From Stomoxys calcitrans (Eukaryota > Arthropoda > Insecta > Diptera > Muscidae), in NCBI RefSeq assembly GCF_963082655.1, contig NC_081553.1, positions 155,597,441 to 155,661,440 on the forward strand: a stretch of 64,000 nucleotides of DNA, in the 5' to 3' direction. Under the pieces are notes generated by a model, which saw nothing but the letters and a program-made list of their open reading frames with translations, searched no databases and was not told where the DNA came from. Made by a program: the position numbers and the translations under genes. Shown here piece by piece: positions 43,673 through 54,589 of the stretch; position 1 is the stretch's first letter; each line of letters starts with the position of its first letter.

Positions 43673-44995
43673 AAACAAGTAAAAAGGCGTTAAGTTCGGC
43701 CGGGCCGAACTTTGGATACCCACCACCTCGGGTATATATGTAAACCACCTTTCATCAAAATTCGGTGAAAATTTCATACCCATATCAGTTATATCAAAAT
43801 AAGTTCCTATTTGGACCAAATACTAATATGTACAGTAGCTATATCTAAAAATAAACCGATCTGAACCATATACGACACGGATGTCGAAAAGCCTAACATA
43901 AGTCACTGTGTCAAATTTCTGTGAAATCGGATTATAAATGCGCCTTTTATGGGGCCAAGACTTTAAATCGAGATATCGTTCTAGATGGCAGCTATATCCA
44001 AATCTGGACCGATTTGAGCCAAGTTGCATAAAAAGCACTGTCCCAAATTTCGGCGAAATCGGACAATAAATGCCTCTTTTATGGGCCCAAAACCTTAAAT
44101 CGAGAGATCGGTCTATATGGCAGCTATAATCAAATCTGAACCGATCTGTTCAAAATTGAAGAAGGACGTCGAAGAGCCTAACTAAACTCACTGTCTCAAA
44201 TTTCAGCGACATCGGACAATAAATGCGTCTTTTATGGCCCCAAAACCTAAAACCTAGATATCGGTCTATATGGCAGCTATATCGAAATCTGGACCGAAAT
44301 GTGCGATACTGCAGAAGTATGTCAAGTAACTTAACTTAACCCACTGTCCAAATTTCGGCAACATCGGATAATAAATGAGCATTTTATGGGCCCAAAACTT
44401 TAAATCAAGAAATCGGTCTATATAGCAGCTATATCCAAATCTGACCCGATCTGGGCAAAATAGTAGAAGTATGCCGCAGGGCCCAACACATACTCACTGT
44501 CCCGAATTTCATCAAAATCGGATAATAAATGTGGCTTTTGTGGGCCTAAGACCCTTAATCGGAGGATCGATCTATATGGCAGCTATATCCATATTTGAAC
44601 CGATCTGTGCCAAATTGACGAAGGATATCGAAGGACCTAACACAACTCACTGTCCAAAATTTCATCAAAATCGGATGATAAATGTGGTTTTATGGGCCTA
44701 AGACCCCAAATCGGCGGATCGGTCTATATGGGGTCTATATCAAGATATAGTCCGATATAGCCCATCTTCGAACTTAACCTGCTAATGGACAAAAAAAGAA
44801 TCTGTGCGAAATTTCAGATCAATATCTCTATGTTTAAAGACTGTAGCGTGATTTCAACAGACAGACGGACGGACATGATTTTTACGCTGATCAAGAATAT
44901 ATATCCTTTATAGGGTCGGAAATGGATATTTCGATGTGTTGCAAACGGAATGACAAAATGAATATACCCCCATCCTTCGGTGGTGGGTATAAAAT
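43673..44995 (+). repeat. Family 1 repeat, longest complete copy
   Basis: The head (aacaagtaaaaaggcg and the ttcggccgggccgaa palindrome) is followed by ggatacccaccacc. A core of about seven monomers with the atggcagctata anchor comes next, at 43984, 44117, 44270, 44422, 44576 and 44728, a period of about 152 bp in its later part. The cagacagacggacggacatg box is at about 44858-44878 and the tail ttcggtggtgggtata at about 44978-44993. No coding potential is seen. Confidence 0.8.
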
Positions 44996-45175
44996 ATGCT
45001 AAAAGTCTGCTCTTTTAATTTTTCCATACAGTACTATTTTTGATACCAATAGCAAATATAGGGCAATAACCTCAATTTCAACATTGGTTGTCGCTACCGA
45101 ACTGTTAATGAACCTTCGTAGTATGTGGAACCATCGGCATTCGTAGAGGCAACGAATCGGGTTTCTGTGCACATT

Positions 45176-45886
45176 ATACGGTCCTGCAGGCGGAGATCCG
45201 GGCAATCACGGAATGCGTGATGTGGTGTGGTGCTAACGTGAGGACGTCTTGCAGTGTTAGAAGGAGATTAACGCCTTCTCTTAGAATGGCAAAATCCGCA
45301 TCGTTTGAGTGCCGGGCCATAACGCAGTAAGGGTAAATGAGGATGCCGTCAATAAACTTGGTTAACCCAAAGCCTTTCGGGACGACGCAGTCCGAGTTAA
45401 GGGAGTGGGCGACGAATGCGCATGCAATATTGTGGAACAGCGAAACGGTCGGTAGGACGGCGAAAATCGTATGGGGGGATCCAGATCGTGAGAAGACGAG
45501 GCTAATACTGAAAGGAAGTAAGAAGGAGGTCAGTATAGCTATATGTAAAATCGGTGCTGCAAGTGATAGCATGTGTAGGGCATGCTAGGAAGATGATAAG
45601 ACGCTGAAGCATTTCCTTTGTCATTGCCCGGCTTTCGCGTCTAACAGATACCGGTACTTAGGTGGAGACACAATATCAGACATGAACCAACTTAGGGGAG
45701 TGGTATTGAAAACAATTAAGGGTTTTGTAAGTAGCACTGAATTCCTAACTTAAATTTTCTTTTTAGAGGTTACTTTATAGTTTTTAGACCTTACAACAAG
45801 CCGATTACTGGCTTAGGTGTATGTCTATAGTGGCATGGGCGGATTAATATCTGCACCCTCTTTTCAACCTAACCTAAAGATTAAGG
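45176..45886 (+). mobile_element. LOA/I-like element, 3' part (RNase H to terminus)
   Basis: On the plus strand it covers VLQAEIRAITECV (RNase H glutamate region), an open piece (45337-45588; LVNPKPFGTTQSELREWATN...CKIGAASDSMCRAC) and then the rest of the knuckle (LCHCPAFAS). A TAG stop falls inside the knuckle right after MCRAC. The 3' untranslated region ends ccctcttttcaacctaacctaaag at about 45858-45881, giving a clear 3' terminus of the family. Confidence 0.8.
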
Positions 45887-46143
45887 AAAAAAGAAAGACA
45901 CAAAATAGAGAACTCTCTAAAACGAGGTGTCCTTCATTTAAGCAAAAAACAAAAAAAAAAAAAAAAAAAAAAACAAATATAAAACAAAGAAAACACTCAC
46001 CTAGAAAATAATAAGTGAAATAAACAATATAGTATAACACAAGTGAGGAAAAATCAAAGGAATCTCGGTCACTGTTCATAGACACATGCAGTTGCGTCTA
46101 ATTGCCACGTAAGTTTTTTCACTGTTCAATAACACAAGAGAAT

Positions 46144-46890
46144 ATGAGTATGGAACAATTGAGTGCCAACGTGACACAGATCACTGGGGCAGTGAATGCA
46201 CTGCTCGAAAAGATCACCATATTGGAAAGGAGGGTGTCACGTTTGGACGCTTAGAGTACCGCTATGGCTGCGGCCTCTACTAGCAATCATGTGGATGCAG
46301 TTCAAGAGGAGGTTGTGCAGGCTCCCACAACCATTGAAGACATCAGGGAAATTAGTCGTCTCCCTGACTGTGTAAAGGAGCTCCAGGTTTTTGACGGGAA
46401 CCCTCTACAATAAGTGTCATGTGTTCATTCCGTCGAAAACATTTTGGCGGATTTTTCGGTGGTAAGGTCGAAACCATTATACCACGTGATCTTCCACCAT
46501 ATAAGTTAGGTAAAGATTGCGGCTGACTCAGCACTCATATCATACAACATATTCGACAACATTTAACTGGACAAGAATTAAACAATACCTATCGTTACAC
46601 TATGCAGGCGAGAGGAATATAAGGACTTTTGAGCACCAGTAGCACAGTCTCAACCAAAGATGTATGAAAATTGATGAGTTTTATGCCAAAGTCAATCATC
46701 AATTCTCACTAATTATAAACAAGGTAAAGACTGAGTCCTACGCGGAGGAGACGGTTCGAGTTCTCGTGAAGCCTTATCGCAATAGGGCATTGGACGTTTT
46801 CATTCGCGGTCTCAATAGGGACTTGTACAGGATGCTGCTTATACAACTATTCTGCATGTTTAGAGATTCAGAATGTTGACTTTAGGAATT
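46144..46890 (+). pseudogene. gag of the gypsy-type element, broken
   Basis: It begins MSMEQLSANVTQITGAVNAL, a likely coiled-coil start. After stops come SRLPDCVKELQVFDGNPLQ, ADSALISYNIFD and an open piece (46664-46879) with KIDEFYAKVNHQFSLIINKV and NRALDVFIRGLNRDLYRML. The pattern fits the capsid of insect gypsy-like elements. At least five in-frame stops or frameshifts break it. Confidence 0.65.
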
Positions 46891-47692
46891 CCTCGATTCA
46901 TAAACCTTCGGCCAATAATCGAGTCTCAATACCAATTAACAGTCTGCAGAACAGTACTTCTTATCAGGCCAAGAATAAGCAACAAAATATGGCGGAACAT
47001 AGGCATTCACAGCGTGGAAACCAAAATCCTACACCATATGGAGGAGGTGGATCCTTCGGTCCGAACGAAGAATGTGAACTACATGAACAGACCAAACCCT
47101 TTCAAACCAAAAACAGCATCGGAGAACTTTCCCCGCAAGAAGCAAAGACCAAAACGAAGTAGGAACATGAAATACTTCAGAGATCTGACCAAGAACCAAC
47201 GAACAATGAAAAGCCTGCGTACCATACGTAGAATATGTCTTATAGGATGGTCGGGATTTCGAGCGAACAAAAATGACATTAAGGAAAGGGTAGTTGGAGG
47301 GTGTGTTCCTGCGGAGAGGATATGTGTGTGGCATCGGTTGGGAGTTATGTAACTATTAGAAACAAGCTGCGATTGAAAATATTTGATGGTCTTGGGGTGC
47401 GACGATGATTGCATTTATTGTGTTACCTGATTTGAGCAATTTTTCTGGTATCATCGGGGATGATACACTGAGACGAAAAGGTGCACTGATCGACAGGAAA
47501 AACGATCTTCTTACAATAGGTAAATACGAAATTCCCCTTCAAAATTCATGATAGGATAGACTCTCTATTGGAGAGATTCTCAAAACGTTTCAAGCTGCTC
47601 AGTGGCGAACTGGTGGATATGAATATACATGCAGAGATAAGGACATCAACCCCTGAACCAATTATAGAACGAGTTATCCTTACCCAACTTGT

Positions 47693-48079
47693 ATGAGAGA
47701 CGAGGTGGAGAGGCAGGTGAATGAATTGCTAGAGGAAGGAGTATTTCGTCCATCAAAAAGTCCGTATAATTCCCCGATTCGGATTGTCCCGAAGAAATCA
47801 AAACCGAATGGGGAGAAACAGTACAGTATGGCAATTGATTACAAACGATTGAATACAGTAATGATTGCTGACACGTACCCCATCTCGGATATCAATGCGA
47901 CCCTCTGCAGCCTCGGTCAGGCCAAAAATTCCACAACGATAGATTTTACATCAGGTTTCCACCAGATACCGATGAAAGACTCTGATATACCGAAGACGTC
48001 ATTCTCTGCTATGAACGGAAAATACGAATTCCTGCGTTTACCATTTGCCTTAAAAAGTTTAGATGATCATCTGGATTAA
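47693..48079 (+). pseudogene. Ty3/gypsy reverse transcriptase fragment
   Basis: The frame opens DEVERQVNELLEEGVFRPSK, SPYNSPIRIVPKK, then MAIDYKRLNTVMIADTYPIS and motif A-like TTIDFTSGFHQIPM with its aspartate, ending YEFLRLPFALKS. After this the expected catalytic F/YxDD segment is missing by an internal deletion. A short piece (LMDANIKAKLEKTCFLETFF) precedes the RTE insertion at about 48145. The start codon is arbitrary, since gypsy RT is part of a polyprotein. Confidence 0.8.
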
Positions 48080-48144
48080 GTGTTCATGCGCCTTATGGAT
48101 GCTAATATCAAAGCGAAATTGGAGAAGACATGCTTCCTTGAAAC

Positions 48145-49362
48145 TTTCTTTAATTGGCTATGACAGAATATTTGTTCCACTAGCCGAATGTAGAGTAGCA
48201 TTCCAAGCGCCTCCATCTTCTGCGCTCATTTTAAAATCTCTGACACCAAGTTTCGAGGTTTCTCCCACCACTTTTGGTCTTCCCGGTTTGCGTGTACCAC
48301 CTTGTTTGCCTTCAAAAGACTTCTTTGCTGGAGCTTCTTCATCCATTCTGACAACATGACCTAGCCAACGCAGCTGTTGTATTTTGATGCGTGTAACTAT
48401 ACTACCGCCTGTATTCTCCGAGCACTGCCTCATCTGCTTTCACAAGTACCCATGCTTCAGAACCATATAACGGGTAGTATCAGTGTCTTGTATAGTGTAA
48501 TCTTCGTCTGTCGAGAGGTGACCTTGTTTCTAAACTGCTTACTTAGTCCAAAGTAGCATCTGTTTGCCAGTATTATTCTTCGCTTAATCTCAAAACTGGT
48601 GACATTCGTTTCGGTTATGGCGGTGCCGAGGTAGATAAAGTTACTGACTGTCTCAAAGATGTGGTTCCAACTTTCTCCATTTTCTTTATCTGCTCGGTTG
48701 TGCAAGGAGTATCGAAGGACGCTTTGTAGTCAACAAAGAGATGGTAGGTGTTGATTTGTCCTTCTCGGTTCTTTTCCAGGACTTGGCGTAGTGTGACTAT
48801 CTGGTCCAGGGTGGATTGACCAGGTCTAAAGCCGCATTTATAGGGCCCAATTATCTCATTGTCTTTAGGTTTTAATCTTTGGCACAGTACGCTCGAGAGT
48901 ATCTTGTATGCGATGGGGAAGAGACTTATTCCTCTGTAGTTGGCACATTCCGTCTTGTCTCCTTTCTTGTGCACGGCACATAGTATGCTGAGGTTCCAAT
49001 CATCCAGTATGCATTCTTTTAGCCAGATTGCGCAGATAAGCTGATGCATACGCCTTATCAGGATGTAACCCGTCGGCTCCTGCTGCCTTGTTGTTCTTTA
49101 CTCGGGTCACTGCTACTTGGACCTCATTCTGACTAGGAGGTAAACATTCTATACCATTATCAGAATTGATTCTGCGGTATCCTCTTCGCCGCCAACGTCG
49201 GACACTAGCAGTTGGGTAAAACGTTCTTTCCATATCCTCAGCATGTTATCTATGTCGGTTACCAGATTTCCTTCTTTGTCTCTGCAGGAGGATGTGCCTG
49301 CACTAAAGCCTTCGGTTTGGTATTTAATTCTTTGGTAGAATTTCCGGACTTTAGAGGAAACC
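48145..49362 (-). mobile_element. RTE-like non-LTR retrotransposon inserted in the gypsy element
   Basis: Read from 49362: linker (VRKFYQRIKYQTEGFSAGTS, NMLRIWKERFTQLL), RT fingers (VQVAVTRVKNNKAAGADGLH), palm (LSILCAVHKKGDKTECANYR, IGPYKCGFRPGQSTLDQI, motif A-like HLFVDYKASFDT), a deletion of motifs B and C, thumb (VSNFIYLGTAITETNVTSFE) and C-terminus (IQQLRWLGHVVRMDEEA, GGTRKPGRPK). It is 5'-truncated and lacks the YADD. Pieces fall in at least four frames (49233-49000, 49049-48615, 48705-48457, 48433-48158). Confidence 0.85.
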
Positions 49363-49600
49363 TACACCAGCAATGATAAAGAGCACCTGGCCATCGTTTG
49401 GGCGCTTGACATCTTGCGATCGTATGTCTATGATATGAGGAAAATAAGTATTTATACCGATCAGCAGCCTTTAATGTTTTCCCTCAGCAAAAGTAATTAC
49501 AACGCTAAGCTGTAACGATGGAAAGCGCGTTTTGATAAGTATAAATGCGAGTTGATTTACAAGGCAGGAAGGACAAATGCTACCGGTATCCTCCACAACT
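49362..49600 (+). pseudogene. RNase H of the gypsy element
   Basis: The plus strand reads TSNDKEHLAIVWALDILRSY, then RKISIYTDQQPLMFSLSKSN, followed by a stop and RWKARFDKYKCELIYKAG. It has the E and the TDQQPL aspartate typical of the gypsy RNase H. It resumes the same element that is cut at 48145. Confidence 0.8.
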
Positions 49601-50039
49601 GACCCGGCGCCGACGCAGCGTAGTGAGACAAATGGACAGATTGCACTCTAACTTAATCGAGATATATCGGTGTCTTTGTGAGTTGCTTCCTAGATTGACC
49701 CCCAAGGAACGTGTCGCTATAACCGTGGATAGGTATGATAACTCCATAAATTTCATTACAAAACAAAAATCCACTGACATTTTTCCTCAATAGAACTGCT
49801 AGAATAAGTTACCAATGGATGGCGGACTTTAGGAAATGCACATACGACGATATTAAGGCTTTTCTACAACATGAACATTCGTGAATTCACAAATGGTGAT
49901 AATTGTTCATAAGTAACAAACAGATGATTAAAAGCAAAGAAAACCTATATACAAGAAAGAAATTGTTTCTCAAAATAGAAACAATACTGTTATTACATAG
50001 AGTGGAAATAAATTCCACAAGTCAGACATAAAGAATGTC

Positions 50040-50612
50040 TAAGAGTAAACAAGTAAAAGTGTGCTAAGTTCAGCCGGGCCGAATCTTATATCCCCTTCAC
50101 CATGGATCGCATTTGTCGAGTTCTTTTCTCGGTATCTCTTCTTAGGCAAAAAAGGATAAAAGAAAAGATTTGCTCTGCTATTAGAGCGATATCAAGGTAT
50201 GGTCCGGTTCGGACCACAATTAAATTATATGTAAGCGATCTGTGTAAAATGTCAGCCAATTCGAATAAGAATTCCGTTTTGGGAGCTCAAGTAGTAAAAT
50301 AGAGAGATCGATTTATATGGGAGCTGTATCAGGCTATTGACCGATTCAGACCATTCTAATCGGATAAGAATTGCGCCCTCTAGGGGCTCAAGAATTCAAG
50401 ACCTAGGATCGGTTTATAGGGCAGTTATATCAAAACATGGACCGATATAGCCCATTTACAATCCCAACCGACCTACACTAATTAGAAGTATTTGTGCAAA
50501 ATTTCAAGCGGCTAGCTTTACTCCTTCGAAAGTTAGCGTGCTTTCGACAGACAGACGGACGGACGGACATGGCTAGATCGAAATAAAATGTCACGACGAC
50601 GACGACGATTCA
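50040..50612 (+). repeat. Family 1 repeat, copy ending in a GAC run
   Basis: The head (aacaagtaaaagtgtgc, palindrome with one mismatch) is followed by ccccttcaccatgg and a core of three monomers. The gacagacagacggacggacggacatggctag box ends the conserved part. It stops in gacgacgacgacgatt at about 50600, with the tail box missing. Confidence 0.65.
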
Positions 50613-51700
50613 CAACATAGGTTAAATTCCAGTCTTCTCGGTAGTCCGGGAGGTGGTATCGAAGCGGTTCAACACCACCGGGAATCTATGGATTTAATTG
50701 ACTGTAGGGTACTCAGCCATGAGTAGGCTATAACAACGGCTAAAGGCTATGGCTAAAAGTGACCAATATGAGCCTTCCTAGATCATCTGAGTTCACGCCT
50801 GCATTCCGGAAATAATTGCTAAACAACACCCACAAGGTGTATGAAATATTAAAAACGAAAAACAATACCCGTTGGCGTAAACAATATTTAAATTACCCAT
50901 AAGAGGTACAGACCCAAAAGGGGGTCCATAATCATGAAAAATTACCCACAACTATTATTACCCATTAAAAACACCTAAAACAAGAGAAAACTATACCCAT
51001 TGGGGTACATAATCACAAACCAAAACGGTTGTTGAAAAAGAAAAACACAAAAAAGATGAAACATATAAGAAAATAAAAAAATATAGAAAATTTTAAAGAT
51101 ATAACATTGATTAAAAATTCAAATAGAAATCTTGTTACACGGATTTCAAAATAAATACTAACCATTTCTTACGAACACAAATATCCCATTTCCCTTTTAT
51201 TTGCCTGATCCAATGAAACATGTCCCGTCTCTCCAAACTCCTCTCACCCCATAGTACCAACAAACTGCTACTAACATATTAGTGTAAGAAAACTTGGTAA
51301 TTTTTATTAAACCATTTCCCACATTTTTTAAGATAAAAAAAATGTAAAATGTTGGCTATAAAAGCTTGATCCTATTGTTGATCATTATTAATTTTTTTTT
51401 CTAATTTGAACATTATAAGTTTTTATTGATATTTTCAAATTTAATAAATTTATATTTTTATATTTTTCCTCTTTTCAAATTTTATGGAATAAATTTTCGG
51501 CTCAATTTTTTTCCTCTCATGTGAATAATTTAATACAGATGTTTTAGATGGAAAGATTAGATCAGATAAGTTTACATTAATTTCATATTTCAAATAAACC
51601 TTTCATAAAAAGACACAATACATTTATTTTGTATTTTTATGAAAAGCCAATTGTTTATAATTATTTCTTAGGATTTGCCTCTGTGCAGTCGCACAAACTT
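50613..51700. other. Unassigned stretch, possibly part of a decayed LTR element
   Basis: The part at 50860-51020 repeats short phrases such as tacccat...ggggta. The part at 51340-51400 has ggctataaaagcttgatc, which resembles a TATA box. No open frame of note is present. It lies between the gypsy element and the envelope-like remnant, so it may belong to one or two decayed retroelements. Confidence 0.3.
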
Positions 51701-51779
51701 ATGTTGTGTATAATTTGGACTCCCCTATTTGAACAATTCTTGATGACTATGTCGGGTCATCAACAACATAGACTTACAG

Positions 51780-52316
51780 CGTTATGAGGAAATATTAAAT
51801 CGGTTAGAAGACGAAAACAACAAGTCGAAAGAGACCACCGGTATCAAAGATATTGTCGAATTCCAGTTGTCAATATAACCAGCGCAGATTCAAAGGTTGA
51901 ACTGCTCAAAGATGACACAATATTCTTGGATTTAACGGTAGTATTTGGTAAATGGAACGTCTCATCACCTCGATGGTTCTTTCATTCTGCAGATGGAAAA
52001 TTAATCCCTGACGAACAACAACAATATGTATTGGAGTGCGAGTAGTTCTGGAGTATCAGGTCTCCCACCGGTACTGACCACCATCTATAAACCTCAAAAT
52101 GAAATAGAATCAACAAATATACGGCTTCTGGGCTACCTAAAGGAGAAGACGATATGGTTCCTGATATCAGGTACACTGGGCCTGTTCCTACTAACTGGGC
52201 TCGATATGTTAACCTGTAGGAAAATGGCAACGAAGAGGAACTTACCACAACTTAACCTATCTATACGACATCGAGGCGCCTCCTCACATCCTGATCTGTG
52301 GGACGCAGATTTTTAG
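51780..52316 (+). pseudogene. Possible envelope-like membrane-protein remnant
   Basis: Two open stretches are separated by a stop near 52044. The first (about 51840-52043) is a soluble-looking sequence with FGKWNVSSPRWFF. The second (within 52026-52316) has a predicted membrane segment, IWFLISGTLGLFLLTGLDML, followed by a short charged tail ending LWDADF. A C-terminal membrane anchor with a short basic tail would fit the end of an envelope protein of an insect gypsy-type element. No fusion peptide or furin site is identified, and I do not recognise the sequence. It could be another decayed membrane protein. Confidence 0.3.
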
Positions 52317-52544
52317 AGGGGGATCTCAGACTCATCAAACCACTGTGCTGTCCTGCTTCTTCATTACACGTGCCGCTAAGTCAGGACTTTGAATTAATTT
52401 TTCCACATATTGCGAAACTGCAGTATGACACTTTCACACGGCTACTGAACCTGTGCACCAGACGCATCGTCAGCATAGAACACCAGGAAACATATTCGGC
52501 AGCATAATACCGGCATCTCTAAAACTACTTTGGGGAGTAGTTTT

Positions 52545-52655
52545 AACATAGCACAGTAAACACCGTCGAAAATTTTTTTATTGTATTCTCGCCAGGATAC
52601 GAACCCAGGCGTTCAGCGTCATAGGCGGACATGCAAACCTCTGCGCTACAGTGGC
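52545..52655 (-). mobile_element. tRNA-derived SINE head, reverse
   Basis: On the minus strand it reads gccactgtagcgcagaggtttgcatgtcc, then cctatgacgctgaacgcctgggttcg, with box A (TAGCGCAGAGG) and box B (GGTTCGTATCC). It is cut after about 110 bp. Its 5' end abuts the TA array at 52656. Confidence 0.8.
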
Positions 52656-53365
<710 letters not shown>

Positions 53366-53407
53366 TATGCGCCACTGTAGCGCAGAGGTTTGCATGTCCG
53401 CCTATGA
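53366..53407 (+). mobile_element. SINE head fragment inside the TA array
   Basis: gcgccactgtagcgcagag, then gtttgcatgtccgcctatga, is the first 41 bases of the SINE in plus orientation, the inverse of the copy at 52545-52655. It is then replaced by TA repeats. Confidence 0.8.
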
Positions 53408-53590
<183 letters not shown>

Positions 53591-53753
53591 GAGGTTGTTT
53601 GATTGACTGACGACTGCTCACCGCCCGCCCAGCCAATCTGAAATTTTGCCTAAAGGTCACTCTTGCTACAAATGTGCGGATTTTTTAAAATTCCAAGTAG
53701 AACACACTAAACTTAGGGATTTATTTAACACATCATTGTTGTTGCCTTTCACT

Positions 53754-53937
53754 TTAGACCATTTCTAATGCAGAGCCATATCACAACAACAGTAGTTGGG
53801 TAACAAGTAAAAGCGTGTTAAGTTCGGCCGACCCTAATCTTTAGACCATTTCTTTGTGCTAATGCAGAGCCATATCACAACAACAGTAGTTAGGTAACAA
53901 GTAAAAGCGTGTTAAGTTCGCCCGACCCTAATCTTTA
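53754..53937. repeat. Short tandem duplication containing a Family 1 head
   Basis: The segment beginning ttagaccatttct and running through tgcagagccatatcacaac, gtaacaagtaaaagcgtg and ttcggccgaccctaatc occurs at 53754 and again at 53841, giving units of about 87 and 94 bp. The duplicated block includes flanking non-repeat DNA plus the first 40 bp of Family 1. Confidence 0.75.
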
Positions 53938-54085
53938 GGACAACTTCTTTGCCCGGCATCTGTTTATAGGCAAATAAAGGATAAAATTTGCCATGCTATT
54001 GGAGCCATATCAGGTTATGCACCGATTCGGACCATAATTGCATTGAATGTTTATGACGATAGTAGAAGTCATTGTGTAACTTTTT
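53797..54085 (+). repeat. Family 1 repeat, head copy with duplicated start
   Basis: After the second duplicated head the family sequence continues with ttctttgcccggcatctg, ggcaaataaaggataaaa, and agccatatcaggttatgcaccgattcggaccat. The core and tail are missing. Confidence 0.55.
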
Positions 54086-54109
54086 TAATGACAAAATTTC
54101 ATATTTATA

Positions 54110-54470
54110 ATATTTTACAGAGAGAAAATTTTAATCAGACCGGCAGCACCTCATAGTTATTTTTCTTAAGTTCAAGTTTTTAATGAAATTTTTTCTAAAC
54201 AAATTTAAATAAACTTTTTCTAAACAAATTTCAATTAAAGTTTTTCTAAAGACACAATTTAAGCGTAATATTTTTATAGACAAAACTTCATCACAGTTTG
54301 TCCTAAAGTCAGAATTTTTATAATTTAACGTAAAATTCTCATCCGCCCGGCCCCAAAATTTCATTTAAATTTTTCCTATAGACAATATTTCAATTAAAAA
54401 CTTTTCTAAAATTTGCATTTTAATATTTTTGTTCTAAAGACTATATTTCCGTGATAAATTTTCTAAAGAC
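54110..54470. repeat. Family 4 AT-rich short-period repeat
   Basis: Units like tttttctaaagacaaaatttt recur about ten times. A cgcccggccccaaaattt spacer at about 54344 resembles the cccgggcctcaaaat spacer at 32675. The minus-strand frame at 54131-54364 is a shadow. Confidence 0.6.
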
Positions 54471-54589
54471 AAACAAGCAAAAAAGGGAACAGATTTCCGA
54501 AATTTTATACCCAATTATTACAAAACTTCATAATCTTATAAACTTAGTGATTAACTAGGTTTTTAGAAGTCCTACACTAAAAAGGGGGT

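Larger units (their letters stand above)
45890..49900 (+). mobile_element. Ty3/gypsy LTR retrotransposon, degenerate, with a nested RTE insertion
   Basis: The plus-strand order is an untranslated leader with an A-tract (45951-45973), gag (46144-46890), a basic nucleocapsid-like region (46900-47340), protease end (about 47400-47530; PDLSNFSGIIGDDTL), RT (47693-48130), an inserted RTE element on the minus strand (48145-49362), then RNase H (49362-49600). Integrase coding is not clear after 49600. Many stops are present. I could not find LTRs. Gypsy elements move through an RNA copy packaged in gag particles. Confidence 0.75.
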
